This document shows, piece after piece, positions 12,346-24,185 of a DNA stretch of 64,000 nt. Each line of letters starts with the position of its first letter. The first letter of the stretch is position 1. Location: contig KB445791.1 in assembly GCA_000320605.2 (NCBI GenBank), forward strand, positions 1,763,854-1,827,853, given 5' to 3'. The translations under genes and the position numbers were made by a program. The stretch is from Gelatoporia subvermispora B (Eukaryota > Basidiomycota > Agaricomycetes > Polyporales > Gelatoporiaceae). The notes under the pieces were generated by a model. That model searched no databases. It saw only the letters and a program-made list of their open reading frames with translations, and was not told where the DNA came from.

Positions 12346-12669
12346 GCTCAGCGGACCGCCCTGACTGTGGAGCTCGTCATGCTCTGTCATTCCACGATCT
12401 TTTCCCTGCACTCGCGCACTGCTGCAAGTTCTACGTCCACACTTTTGTATACATTCCGAGGAAGATCGATCACGCAGCGAGATCTATGGAGGAACAGGCT
12501 GAAGTATAACAGACAGTACTAAGTAGCTACAATTCGTTCTTTATGTGGACTGTATGTACGAGCCGGCAGCGGCAGAAACAAGGAGCGGAAGCGTGGCAAC
12601 GGGCACGCAAAAAACAGGAGCAAGATGGGTAGTACCAAGCAGATCAAGAGAATGTCAAGGGCAGATCGC
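12346..12669. other. Convergent 3' intergenic region
   Basis: Lies between two stop codons that face each other (G-patch gene and BET gene). It should hold both 3' UTRs and polyadenylation sites. Nothing else is recognisable. Confidence 0.5.
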
Positions 12670-15399
12670 TCATTCAGAGTCGCTCGCAGAACTCTCTGAA
12701 TCGCTTGACTCCGCTGAGGAGTGCTCGCTATCGTCAGCGGCATGTGTGACACCAATCACGTCGCCTGCGGCTAGTGTGCCACCTTCCTCGAACAGCTTCA
12801 TCCGCGCTTCGAGCTGCCGGATCTTCTCAGCCTCCACATCCTCATCCATAGACTTCCGCTTGAGACCACCTGTGCCAGTGCCCTTGCCCGCCCTGTTCCG
12901 CTTTGGTGCTGTCGCGGCTCGAATAGGCCGAATTACGAAGTTATACAGCTTCGTCAGCACAGATGCTGGTAGCTGGTCGATCTCCAACTCAATTTCTTCC
13001 GTACTCTGTTAGATAGGCAAAAAAGTGGTTAGATAGCTCATTCTCCGCGAGTAGTGAGATGGCTCACGTCGCGGATCTCTGGCACACCCTCGTGAATGAT
13101 CTGGATGACCTTCTCGAGCTTCGCACCGTCCAACTTGCCGATTGTATCGCTGAGGTCCTTCTTCTGCTCGAAGGTCAATACATCGTCATCGTTGACAGGT
13201 TTCTTGCCCTTCTTCTTGGACGATGTTGTGTTCTTTGATTGCTTTGGCGTGGACTTCGACGACGACGCAACGGGTGCTGTCTGCTTCGGCGGCTTCTCCT
13301 TTTTCTTCTCCTTCTTCTCCGTCTTGTTCTTTTTCCTGAGCGAATCCAGATTGTGCTTCATGCTCTGAATCTGGCTCTCCATGGTTGCGATCATGCCTTT
13401 AAAAACATCAGGGCCTAGAACGACGAATACAATTAAGAGTGACGCACGTGCTCGCTCGTCATCACTATCCTCATCATCGTCCTCGTCCTCATCCTCTGAG
13501 CCATCGTGAGACCGTGGAGTAGGGAGTTGGTGCCACTTCTCCTCGAAGAGTCGATCCAGGGTAACACCCGCCTCATGAACTGGGTTCTTTGCTGGGTTGA
13601 ACGTGATACAGTTACGGATCATCAGCTTGAAGTCATCGTAGAACGCCTGCGCAGTTGAGTAATCGCCATTCGTGAGCTTCCTTTTCATCGTCGATAGATC
13701 CATGGGTCGTTTGACGATCTTAGGGTAACTTGGGATATCTAGCTTTACCCAATCTGATATTTGTCAAGGCAACGCCGACGACGCTAGGTAGTGATGGGCA
13801 CTCACCGACAGGCTCATAGAACGGGTGCGCGATGTTGTAGTGCTGCTTGCGGTGGAGGTCCTTTAAGACCTTCTCGCAATAGCGCAACTGCTCCGCATTG
13901 AGATCGTTCTTCGCCGTCTTTGCGCGTCGAGCTTTCTTCGGTACATCAAGGTAAGGGAGATCCTTCGGCGGGGGTGGATGTATCTCTCGTTTTGGTCGGC
14001 CAGAGTGCTCATCCGTTCGTCGGATGACGGGGACGCTGGTCGACTGTCGCCGTGCAGCAGGCTTTTTGGCAGGGACTGGGGCTGGGGGAGGCGGAGGCGG
14101 CGGTGTTGCTACCTTCTTGACAACAGGCTTCGGCTAGGATGGGTGAATAACACAGACTGCGGAACGAGAAGTTCTAGACGTACCTCCTCCGGAGGCGGCA
14201 TCTGCTTAATCTGCTTGTCGAAGACATTCTCCACGCGCTTGCCCATAAGAGTGACTGCATGATCTGGGCCGTTGAATGTCACGGAATTGGTGAAGATGAG
14301 GCGCACATCCGCAACGAAATCATCCGTGCTGTAATATCGAGGGTTGGCGGGGTTGCTGTCAGGCTTTACGGGGCTCGAGGCTTGGAGCTTTCGCTCAACG
14401 GTGGAGAAATCCATCGGATTCTTGATGATGGACGGGTAGTGCGGGATGTTCAGGAGGATAGGGTCAACAGGCTGCAAGAAGGGACCAGCGTCCTTCATCT
14501 TCTTCAGCGTGCGAATGGTAGACATGCAGAACCTCCACTGGGGAACGCTGATGGTAGAGACAAGAGGTTGCGAGGGCAGTGGTGTGTCGGCGGCGGCAGG
14601 TGAGACGGACGCCGGAGGCGTCGTGGCAGTCTTGATACACGAGCCAGAATTAGCACGCCCGTAGTGGCGCACAGGGAGGAGGATGCTTACATTCGCAACG
14701 GATGCTCTGTCTGCGTCTGAGTGCTTGCGTTGTCTCTTAGCCGGAGGGGGCTTATCATCATCATCGTTGTTATTAGAATTGATATTATTAGGGTACGGAG
14801 AAGAAGCATCGTGGGATTGAACAGCGGTTTCGCTGGACGGTACAGCAGGTAGCGAGGTAGGTAGCGGGGTCGCGGCTGGAGACTCATGAGTGTGTCCATT
14901 TGGTACGACGGCGGTGGCTGTAGTGTCCGCCGCGTCGTCCGCCATGTGCACATCGCTGCCTTCCGAGAGCAGCGGCTCTTCTGCCATACGCACATCCTCC
15001 AAGAGCTGACCGGTAGGAGGCGGGGGTGTACCCTTCGGTGGCTCAATGGGAATAGTGGCTAACGGGTGTCAAGACGTGACTCGGATGAGCCCAGTAATGG
15101 TTTATCTTACCTGGATCGAGAGGAGTGCCGACCTGAGGAAGGACAGACGCGTCTTCGACCGCGTCGACCTTCACGGGAATGGGCTCGTGCCGCACGTCGC
15201 TCTCGCGCTCGATGTAATCCGTGTCAATCTTTATGTCGGCAGCCATGGCTGTGTTGACGGGGGTAGCGGGAGAGTTGGCGACGGGGGAATCAGGAGAGGC
15301 GCCGTCGTGAGCGTGACCGTTGAGGTGGCCGTTGGTGCTGATCTTGTTGGGGGCGTCGTGGTGGTCGATGAGCACGCCGTTTTGCGGCGCGTCGGACAT
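12670..15399 (-). CDS. BET family double-bromodomain protein (Bdf1-like)
   Basis: Binds acetylated histone tails and helps recruit TFIID and other transcription machinery. Seen on the minus strand: ATG at 15399 (SDAPQNGVLIDHHD), a long acidic disordered leader, then bromodomain 1 from WRFCMSTIRTLKKMK through PLNIPHYP-type ZA loop (LLNIPHYPSIIKNPMDFSTV) to the acetyl-lysine Asn in NSVTFNGPDHAV. Bromodomain 2 spans an exon near 13900-13750 into RPMDLSTMKRKL and NCITFNPAKNPVHEAG. A coiled-coil follows (MESQIQSMKHNLDSLRKK), then a Lys-rich linker and the ET domain (LTFEQKKDLSDTIGKLDG... LEIDQLPASVLTKLYNFV), ending in a Ser/Asp/Glu tail typical of BET proteins. About six introns. Single-copy BET genes are usual in fungi. 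Confidence 0.93.
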
Positions 15400-15623
15400 G
15401 GCAGCAGGTGGGCGACGCGTGACGGTCACGGGGTGACAAAGACAAGAGGGGCAGGTGAAATTGGGGGAACAGGAGATCCGAAGTTGGGCTAGAGCCTTTA
15501 TACTCGCTGCAAAATAAGGTTCGATCTCCCGCGCAGGGCCACTCTCCCTATTATCCCGAACCGCCCTCGCTCGCCTTCCCCTCCTTTGCCCGTACAACCT
15601 TCCTACTACTAATCCTAACCATC

Positions 15624-18364
15624 CTAGCTTTCCTTTTCCTCCTCTTCCTCACCCTCAGCAGGCGCAAAGACCGGGTTGGGCTGGTTTGCTCGCCACGCTG
15701 TGCGAAAAAAATTCGACCCACGTCAGCATCGCCGCTCACAAACATACGTAAACACAGCATCAAACAGTCGCGCATTCCTCCATGATGGAAATTTTCTGAC
15801 CAAATACACTCACCTTTCGTCCACACCGGGTCCTCGTCCGTGTTTGCCAGTTTGAGCAGAGCCTCCCGGGGCTGAAAAAGAGCGAGTGCAAGTCAGTAAC
15901 GTGCTGGTCAGAGTAGACGCGTCGGTGTCCAAAAGCAGACGTCGTGGGAGTCTGGGAGAAATTAGACCGCTGCCCGGCGTCCTTTCGGGTAGCAACGCGC
16001 TGTCGGCGTGTCCACCCGGCAGGCGACAACCCCTGTGCTGATGCGCCTGCAGAACCTGCGACCGAGCTCGCGCCACCGCCGTTGCGGGCAGCGACCTCTG
16101 AGGGGCGGTAGCGCGGAGCCCGCACACAATGCTGGGAAGAATCAGCTATGCGCCCGCCACGATGTCCATCGACTGCCCGCAATGGCAATAGATGGAACGA
16201 TAGACGTCAAAAGATGAGCGAAGTATGATGGCCTAGTGACGCAAAACGGAAATTCGCACGAAAAATCTGTACGCACATCTTCGTCTCTGGTCGTATCCCG
16301 AACCAGATTTTGAACGACGTGCTGCGTTGCGCTTGCACCAACGCGGCCTCCGCGACCTGGACCGGTGACGGGCAGTTCGGGCCTTCGGCTTTTGCGCGGG
16401 TCCATCCTGTCTTTCTCGCGCTTACGTTTGGTGCCCCGCGCAATGTCGCCGTCACGGAACATGGGTAGCGCGTGTGGCGTAATGATGGTAGGAGCGGAGA
16501 CCGCGTCAGACATGTCTTCGATGGTCGCTTTACGAGGCGGGCCTTTGTTGAGGGGAAGTTTCGCGCCATTAATCGATGTGTGCGGCGAGTACAATACGCA
16601 GATCTGGCCGTTCGCAAGGCCTGTGACAATCTGCAATGCCCTCAATATATGACAAATGTTTGACAAATACTGCATATGTGGTAGACGCACCTGATTGATC
16701 TTTGAGTGCCACACGACCTTGACCGGCGTCGTATCGACCTCTAACTCCTTCACAGTCTCTAGCGTGTCCTTCTTGAAGAACATAAGGCGGCCGTGTCCAC
16801 CCTTCGTTGTGGCACCAGCACCAGTGACAACATACTTGTCATCCGGGCTGAAGATAGCGTTTGTTGAAGGGTATAGTGTAGTCAAGCCTTCATGGGTCGC
16901 CAAAGGCTTCTTGAAGGCTCTCAGATCCCAGACTTTGAATATGGGGGGTGAGCTGACGCTTGGAAGAGGAAAAGATCAAACGGGGCATACGTTTCACGGT
17001 ATCATCGCCTCCCCTGGTGAGAACTGTCCGGCCGTCTACAGAGAACACGACAGACCCAGGCTCAGTTCCCTTAACGTGAGCTCCTTCTATGGTCATGCTT
17101 GGGCGCACGAAATTGGATTTGGTTTGCCACATGTGCAGAGCCCCATCGACGCAAGCTAGGAATGAACGGATCACCTTATCAGCACAGAGTTGGTAGCGCA
17201 GCTCGAGGACGTACCTCCCCCAATCAGAGTCGCCTCCTGTGAGTAGGCACACGCAGTGACCTTTGTACGTGCGCCCCTCTCCTTAGATTTGACTACAATG
17301 ACAGTCTTCTGCTTTCTTTTGTTCTCTACATCCCAGATCCTGGTTACGAGCATGAGTCTCATGTTGTAATCCAATGGAAGCTGGGAACAGTACCTGATGG
17401 TCGAATCTACTGAACTCGTGATGAATGTCTGCGAGTCATACGGGTGCCATGCACACGACCTCAGCTCCGCAACATGACCACTGTCGGCTCACTTGAGAAC
17501 TCATGTATCAGATAAGCGCATACGATTACTACTCACGCTGTGTTCTTCATGTCTCGTATGTATGGATCACCCTTGATGAACGTGGACCTAGTGGTCGGTC
17601 AGGCTATCCTGTTCTGTCAGCGAGAAGAAAAGACGCACAGCTCCTCCCCATCTCTGTCATATAGTTTGGCTTGCGCGGTGCCGGATATCACGAGAAACTG
17701 TTGCCCGTCGTTCGAATACTTAATGTCATGGACCTATTGCGCATCACAGGCGAAACCGTTAGATCGGACACCCTGGGGCAACGAATGGAACATACGTAGT
17801 AAGTACCTGCAGGTTCCCATGTTTTGAATGGTTTACACCTCCAGTCCATTCCACCGAAGTCCCATAATTTACAGTCATAGTCATGCGATCCCGACACCAC
17901 TCGAGCGCCAGAAGGGTCCAAGGCCAGGGCGGAAACGACCTTGGTATGATCTTTCATAATCAGCTCGTGGGTAGTCGGGAACTCGGAAAGATCTTCATCA
18001 TCGGAAGCCTCGAACTCTGGCTCTTCTTCGCCCTCTGCCGTAGCGTCGTCCCGCGGTGGTGGGGGTGGAGGTCCGACCTCATCGCCGTCAAACTCCGGTT
18101 TTTCCTCATCCTGAAGTTTCGGCTCCTCCAACGCCTTTGAGCTAGACGCTACAGCCTCTGGTTTGCTCTGGGTAGCGCTAGCGATCACCGTCGTCGTCTT
18201 AGACAAGGGAGTTCAGTATCATGGTTTTGGCTCATTTGTACAGGATCAGGGCGTACCTCTTCCCGCTTGTTTTTGTCAAAACGTTTTGGGTCGAGCTGTC
18301 TCTGCTTTGACTTCTTGCCAAAGCCAGAGATGCCCATAGCGGCCATGATATCCATGTCGTCCAT
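15624..18364 (-). CDS. WD40 protein of the WDR70 family
   Basis: WDR70 homologues act in chromatin and DNA-damage responses with CRL4 ligases in other eukaryotes; the role here is inferred. Seen: N-terminal MDDMDIMAAMGISGFGKKSKQ (ATG 18364; a longer in-frame ATG lies at 18388), an acidic Pro-rich linker, then the first WD repeat, IMKDHTKVVSALALDPSGARVVSGSHD YDCKLWDFGGM. Further repeats are spread over several short exons. The C-terminal part holds KTVLPL-type conserved segments: VDTTPVKVVWHSKINQ, GLANGQICVLYSPHTS, GTKRKREKDRMDPRKSRRPE, and the terminal PREALLKLANTDEDPVWTK found at the end of the family. The final exon encodes AWRANQPNPVFAPAEG with TAG at 15624-15626. About 225 bp separate it from the BET gene start downstream. 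Confidence 0.88.
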
Positions 18365-18579
18365 GATGAAAGTAATGTGGTCTGACAATCGTGAGTTGCA
18401 CGGGGACAGGGCGCCCTAACGCCTGCTGAGTGGAATCGCGCGTGCCAATTGGACACCGGTAGCGAGCGAGCGCCCGTGATCGTTACACTGCTACGCGTAA
18501 CGCGTTCAGCCACAACTCCTTCAGGCATTCGTGCCTGCGCACATCGAGTCCGTTCCGTGTACATTCGTTTTTCGTCGCC

Positions 18580-19271
18580 ATGCTTAAACGACAAAGACCA
18601 AATTCTCCTATACCATCTCTTCCTTCTCTACCAGGGGGACAAGAACCTCCTTTTGAGAGCTACGAGCGAGTCGCAAAGCGCAGGCGACAGTTCGCACACA
18701 GGGGGAGCACACCAGGCAATCCGTATGACGATGGAGAGGATTACCAAGATGAGGGTGAGGACGACACAGAAGCTGATGGAGGTCGCTCAGAGTATCGTGA
18801 AGTGCGTTCACGTTGGCAAGAGCAAGCTGGAATGTACAAGCAAGCAAATACCCTACTTCACGATCTCCATGCAGAGCAGCGGCACCGGACACTGTTTTCT
18901 CCGTCGTCATCATCCCATCCATGGTGTTCGACGACTCAAGGAGACATTTCACCTCATGGTGACTCTGGGAAGTTGATGGACGCCACTCGTCACCATCCAT
19001 ATCCATATCAGCCAACTCCCCCGCTGCCGCCGCATACAGCATCCTCCAAAACTGTGGCCCCAGAGTCGCTCTGTCATCCCCGTGGTGATGTATCAATCGA
19101 AGACGTTGAGGTCCAGAGAGTTACAGAACGATACGAAAACACCAATAAGTGAGCCTTGGAGAGTCTAGCTACACGGGATGCACGACTGACTCCAGTGGCT
19201 ATAGACTCCTCGCCTCCCTAGAGCTCAATCGACGACAGCGATTTAACCATTTGCACCAATATCTCACTTAA
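18580..19271 (+). CDS. Conserved-looking hypothetical protein, probably nuclear
   Basis: Not recognised; no function assigned. Model: exon 18580-19148, intron 19149-19195 (47 nt, GTGAGC...CCAG), exon 19196-19271; 214 aa. Seen: N-terminal MLKRQRPNSPIPSLP and a KRRR cluster (NLS-like), an acidic DDGEDYQDEGEDDTEADGG stretch, then a helical segment EYREVRSRWQEQAGMYKQAN-TLLHDLHAEQRHRTLF. A Pro/His-rich region and a C-terminal helix revealed only after splicing follow (YRLLASLELNRRQRFNHLH). The intron-spanning frame and two amphipathic helices argue it is real. It is divergent from the WDR70 gene, with 215 bp between starts. Confidence 0.7.
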
Positions 19272-19778
19272 TCGCTTCCCCTCCATTTTGCGCACATCAG
19301 TCTCTTCCCATTGCTCTGTTCTATCTTGTGATCGGATTCTTTCATTGGCACAGTCCCTGCATAGATTGCCCGTGTTCCATTCACCATGCATTTCCATCCT
19401 GGTCGCACATGCTATCCGTTCCTCACGTACCCACTGTATAGTACTACATGTCTATTACTCGCATCCATTATTTTTAACGATCATTCATGCATCATGTTTC
19501 AGCATTGACAGGCCCTGTAATCTTAGATGATCATCGCAAGGAAATCGACTTCTTGCGACTTGCACACATTTATGATTTGAGTCGCTGATCTGCCGCCTCC
19601 TATGATGCGGATTATGGCGCGGATATTATTAAGGCCTCGCGTAGGAGATCCCCTGTGAAGGGCATAACATTGCAGAGTGGAGCGGATTGAGCTAGATGGT
19701 AGTACGTCGTATGTCTTAAGTTATACTCAGCTAGACTCTAGATGTACACTATCAGTATATCAGGTTAAGACCGAGATC
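19272..19778. other. Convergent 3' intergenic region
   Basis: Between the stop of the orphan gene and the stop of frataxin. It is AT-rich in parts and holds no recognisable gene or repeat. Confidence 0.45.
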
Positions 19779-20493
19779 TCAATCAGCATCTGCGGAGATA
19801 TTTCTCAGCCCCAGATCGATGTCTCGTTCCAGTACTACGGCGAGTTCCTGGTTGAGCAGTTCGCCCATAGACCGACCGTCCCGGATGTAGATCCAGTTGT
19901 CCTCCGCTTCTGAATAGTCGTAGCGCTTCGGACCACTGAGGAATCTATCGTTGGAATAGGAAACGAGAAGTAGTCCTGCAGTGCTCACCTGAACGGAGAT
20001 GATAGCCATATTTGCTTGTTGGGGGGCTGCTTGTTGATCACGTACGTCCCCCTGTCGCCGAGTTTGAGAGTCAAGACTCCGCTCTGGTCACGACTCGGTC
20101 AAATTTCGGGCACTGCACCATGTAAGGAAGAAAGACGTACACTATACTCGACTTCACAATCACGATCGCCGAGCTGGTCCAAGATGTTCTCTAACGACTC
20201 CAGCATTTTGTCCATAGTTGCGTCCGAATACCGGTGGTACAAGTCCATTGACAAATCACTGGAAAATCCCATTTTCGACAGAAGTCAGAGTCAGAGCATA
20301 GAGCTGGGGCAAACAGGGCGCGCGCAGCGGACCTATGGTTCACCTGTGGCGGAGGAGTCGCAAAATGTCGGCTAGGCAGAAATGCTGGAGGCAGGTACCG
20401 AGGAAGGGTACGCAGAGCTACTGTAGGTAGTGCCGCATTGCCGACTAGTCGCGACGAATGCCTGGCCGCACGGGAGGAGAGACGAGTGAACAT
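19779..20493 (-). CDS. YFH1: Frataxin, mitochondrial iron-sulfur assembly protein
   Basis: Mitochondrial matrix protein that binds iron and stimulates sulfur transfer on the ISCU scaffold. Seen: Arg/Ser/Ala-rich presequence with no acidic residues near the start ([20 protein letters not shown]), then, after an intron near 20350, the acidic helix with [22 protein letters not shown] sequence and DRDCEVEYS. The beta-sheet core is [20 protein letters not shown], then [18 protein letters not shown] created by splicing at CCTCAG, the most conserved frataxin signature. The C-terminus is [18 protein letters not shown], stop at 19779-19781. The conserved Trp in QIW and the acidic ridge are present. 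A tetranucleotide repeat and palindrome lie just upstream (20515-20556). Four exons. Confidence 0.95.
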
Positions 20494-20826
20494 GGGGGAA
20501 ACAACGAGAGATTCGACAGAGACAGACAGACAGACAGACAGACAGACGCGTCTGTCACTGCAGGGTCGAGGTCGCGTGCAATTGCGTACATAGATTGGGG
20601 TTAGGGTTCCGCCCCGTCGTAGTGCAAAGTCTGGACTACACTCACGGACACCATCGGTGAGACATTGCGTATCAGAGTGCTTCCTATGACTACTCTTGTA
20701 AATATGGAGCAGATCTCTCGAGTGGATTCTGCTAGCTTGTTCTCAATCGGGGCGGATGTGACATACGTAGATGTCATGCAGAAGATCAAAATAAATCCAC
20801 CTCCTCGCCGTAAGTAGAAGTACACT
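20494..20826. promoter_or_regulatory. Frataxin upstream region with repeat, palindrome and telobox
   Basis: Region upstream of frataxin and downstream of the rhodanese stop. It holds a (GACA)n tract (about 20515-20548) that ends in a perfect 16-bp palindrome, GACAGACGCGTCTGTC (20541-20556). A GGGGTTAGGGTT telobox-like sequence follows at 20597-20608. The tract sits about 25-60 bp from the start codon, so it is probably in the 5' UTR or core promoter. A regulatory role is inference. Confidence 0.5.
20521..20548. repeat. (GACA)n tetranucleotide microsatellite
   Basis: Seven consecutive GACA units (TGTC on the frataxin coding strand), about 30-55 bp upstream of the frataxin start codon. It runs into a palindrome at 20541-20556. 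Confidence 0.9.
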
Positions 20827-21474
20827 TTACTGAGTCTTGTTGCCCCCTTCCCTTTGTACCCAGTCCAACCACGAGCCCTCGTAGTTGTACAAGCTGATGC
20901 AACTGTTAGAATCTAGCCCACGATCTCAAAAGAGAACATACTTCGTGTAGCCGTTCCTCTTCGCAACATCACAGGCCGTAAAAGCCCTCTTCCCGCTTCT
21001 GCAGTAAAATACAATCTCTTGGTCGTGTTGGGGCTTGTCAAATCCAAACTTCTCCTTGAAGTTAAGAGGGTTCAGGTGTAGCGCCTCGGCAAGAGTCGAC
21101 AAGGGGAGGTTGACAGCGGAGGGAAGAGCACCCTGAGCGACTTCGTCAGGTTCTCGAACGTCGATCAGATACTTGTCCTAGAACCGCAATTGTCAGAGCA
21201 AAACGGAGGGAGATGGATGATGTAGGCTACTAACGACACCGGGTTCGAGGGTGCGCGGCTTAACCTCCTCGTAAGATAACACACGAGCATCCCAGTCGCG
21301 AATCATATCGTTCTTCTTCTCCAGGATCGTCTGAGTGTCCGGGGCATCCTTGCCTGCTTCGCTAGATTCATGGCGCACGAAGTGGTGGATAGCAGGATTG
21401 GGCAGCGTATTAGCGGTCCGTGACAAGCCTGCCCGCTGTGCGACAACGGCAGATCTGAGAGCAACCCGAAGCAT
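20827..21474 (-). CDS. Single-domain rhodanese, probably mitochondrial
   Basis: Persulfide-carrying sulfurtransferase. Seen: ATG at 21474, a basic presequence-like N-terminus (MLRVALRSAVVAQRAGLSRT), then a helical linker and the rhodanese domain. Its elements are YLIDVREPDEVAQGALPSA, a helix with LHLNPLNFKEKFGF, and the active-site loop VFYCRSGKRA with its cysteine. GYTNLYNYEGSWLDW is formed across an intron near 20890-20940 (donor GTATGT). Stop TAA at 20827-20829. The CRSGKRA loop has six residues, as in active rhodaneses. Same strand as frataxin and immediately upstream of it, with 333 bp between; a shared iron-sulfur or sulfide role is inferred, not shown. An upstream in-frame ATG (21651) would add a hydrophobic stretch but is less likely. 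Confidence 0.9.
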
Positions 21475-23052
21475 GTTGAGATTCGATGATAAGTCTAGTT
21501 GCTCCGAAGGTCTGAAGTGCACAGCGAGCCAGCTCTGCAGTATAAAAGCGGCAGTGAAGGTGAGTATAACGTGAGTGAGCGCCTTCACGTGCGACTGACG
21601 CCATCGTGCCGCAGTTGGGGGTTTTCGAATCCGTTGGTACAAAGGCGACAATTGCTGGTCAGTCAGAGGATAATTGTTTTGTTAGCCTCAATCCCTATGA
21701 TAACTGCGCGCAATTAATCGTCCGATGCCTCCCTGCGTGGGCATAGACAGAAGGACTCGAAGATCATGCAGTGCATTTCTTGAGCGGGAACACACGTGAC
21801 TTGATAGTGACCGGAGACGCGGTCGTGTGCATTGCGGCTTTTTGCTATTGGCTACGCGCAATTGCCTCACGCAGTCCGAAAGTTGATGCTCTTTCTCCTT
21901 GCAGCAACCTCCCCTGCTCCGGGCGCGTCTGCGTCCCACCCTTCGTCGTCCTGCCTCAACTACCTCTGTGTGGCCCATATGGCATCTTATGCCATACCTC
22001 CTAGTTCTGTCCCTTACCGTCTAGTGCCCTCTTTTCCAGCAGTGGGGGAGTTCCGGAATAGACGGGAGCGTAGTTCTCACCAAGTCCATTCCGGGCCTTC
22101 CTCGCTGACACGTCGGTTCCCCTCTTGTCTCTATCACCATCGAAGCTGGGGTGACTGGCCCTCCCGTTATCGCCCACACATCTGTTCAGACTTCCGCCTT
22201 TTCGTTGCTGCTCGGGTTACTGGTATTCACCCCTGTCGATAGTGTCCACGCCGATGTGATCCAATACGCCGCAGTCGTCGGCTGCCGACACCTTTCCTCC
22301 GTACCCAGGTGCGTAGCCCTTGCTGCCGTTGAGTAGGGGCGGACGAGGGGCGAGCAAAGTGCGAGCGTAGCTCTCCGAATCCGAGCTTGCCCCTCAACCC
22401 CACTGAGGTGCCTGATAGCGTGGGTCATATGGCTGTGCACATACACCCGGTCGGTGATCGACTGTATGTTGCATCGTCTCCAGACCAAGTCCCGTTGCTT
22501 CATTGTTTTCATGGTTTGCTATGTTATTGTCACCACCCATTCGATACCCGCTCAACAAGGTTTGCGGGGCTTGGACCCAGTGCTGTTCTTTCATAGACAG
22601 CAGCTGAGTCCTTTAAAATCGTCTCGGGAAAGACACTGCATGTGCTACGATCCTCAATGTCAACCGCTAGGTGCGGTGCAGTCAAAAGATATTCTGTTGC
22701 ATTCATCAGGAGTTAGACGGCAACGACCCCTTTCCTTCATGCACGAGCTGCAGCAGGCATATCGGTGAGTGATGTACATACATCAGTTTTTTTTCTTAGT
22801 AGTTTTATCTCTGTAATGCGATGGCTAGCCGAACTCGCTGCGCACCTTCACCTTCTGAGCAGAGCACCATAGGGCCACACATATGTGTGCTCTTGTTTGC
22901 TTTCGGCACGTTCGGCATGAATTTCACACGCCTCTGGTTACCCCCGATCCAGCCTTCCGTTACAGGCTTTCACCAGCTCATAGCCGACAGGGCCTCACCA
23001 TCACCTGTTTTCATAACATATCGGCCTTTACCACTGATTCACCACGACGGCC
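21475..23052. other. Long intergenic region upstream of copper transporter
   Basis: No gene could be supported. The longest plus-strand frame (21832-22242) starts with a short hydrophobic segment but has no family signature. A GAGCAAA heptamer at 22352-22358 (reverse complement of the yeast Mac1-type TTTGCTC core) and a T-run near 22790 lie upstream of the Ctr gene. Both may be chance. Confidence 0.35.
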
Positions 23053-23747
23053 ATGGATATGGGCTCGGACAACATGGTGATGGGGGGATCAATGAAGCCG
23101 TACTTGCACTTCACAGGTGGCGATAACCTATACTTCAAATCTTGGTTACCCTCGTCCAAAGGAGCTATTGCTGGGGCCTGCATTGCGCTCGTCGCGCTTG
23201 CCATCCTTGAGCGATGGATTTCAGCCATGCGTGGCGCCATGGTAGCCAGCTGGCGGCGCAGGTACAAAGCATCGTCTTCCGTCCCTCCACGCTACGCTCA
23301 CAGAGGGCATTTAGCGCGATGACTGTCACTACTGCCAAGTATCACGCCACTGACCTCTCGACAACCTCGAAAGAGCAGACATCGATCGATGTCGAGGAAC
23401 TCGATGTCCAGAGCTTGCCCAAGAGGCCTGGGGAGAAGGGCGCTCTGTTGCCTCAGCGTCGCTCCCCTCGCATGATTCCCCCATTCATTGCTACCCACGA
23501 CATTCCGCGAGGTGCGATGTATGCGGCACAGGCTCTGTTGGCATATGCCCTGATGTTAGCTGTCATGTGAGTTGACTCGTCCCCCCGATGCTAGCCGGAG
23601 ACGGCAGCTGAGACCCGTGTCGTTTCTAATGGTTCCCACAGGTCGTTCCAAGCGGCTTTCATCATTTCTATCATTCTGGGATTGGGAATTGGAGAGGTGC
23701 TCTTTGGCCGTCTTGGAGGTCATGGCCAGGCACATCCCGTGCATTAG
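23053..23747 (+). CDS. Ctr-family copper transporter
   Basis: Plasma- or vacuolar-membrane Cu(I) importer that works as a trimer. Model: exons 23053-23261, 23306-23566 and 23642-23747; 191 aa. Seen: a short Met-rich ectodomain (MDMGSDNMVMGGSMKPY; Met at 1, 3, 8, 10, 14), TM1 AIAGACIALVALAILERW, and a cytosolic loop of about 100 residues. TM2 is MYAAQALLAYALMLAVM with the MxxxM copper-selectivity pair. TM3 is AAFIISIILGLGIGEVLFGR with the GxxxG packing motif. The C-terminus ends GHGQAHPVH, His-rich as in many fungal Ctr proteins. The first intron (44 nt) is the least certain join. A secreted copper-binding BIM1-like gene follows 438 bp downstream in the same direction. Confidence 0.92.
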
Positions 23748-24185
23748 ATATCATGTTACTCTCCGTTCTTGTACATTACGTCTTGGGTACGTTGTAGGAT
23801 ATCAGTGTTAGTCTCGTTGTTCGGCGCCCGCTACACTAATGCAATCCATTAACCATGAGTTTTGACGTGCTTCTCCGTATCTTTCGCACATCCATGTGGC
23901 TCACCCCCCACGGATGCCAGTCAAAAGCTAGAGAAATCAGAATAATTAGGCTCAGAGGGTGCAAAAGGCAAATTCAGCTCGTACGTGCCCGTTGCGCTGT
24001 CAGGACATTTGGCAGCCGGATATTACCAAGCATATACAAACAATGGTGAAAGAATTCTTTCACCTCTTGTGCTGGCCGGCAAGGGGTACTCCTGGAACGC
24101 ATAAAGCTATTCAGAAGCGTTCTCCTAACCCCCCCAGGTCCTGGCAGAGTAACCAGACCAAAGGACATCCTCTTGAGACTACGAA
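23748..24185. promoter_or_regulatory. Intergenic region between Ctr and BIM1-like genes
   Basis: Ctr 3' UTR and BIM1-like promoter. No TTTGCTC-type copper element, TATA box or repeat was convincing here. Confidence 0.35.

Noticed and set aside
21832..22242. 136-codon frame that could begin with a signal-like segment
   Set aside because: Only a short hydrophobic start; no family match by eye and a competing frame looks equally plausible.
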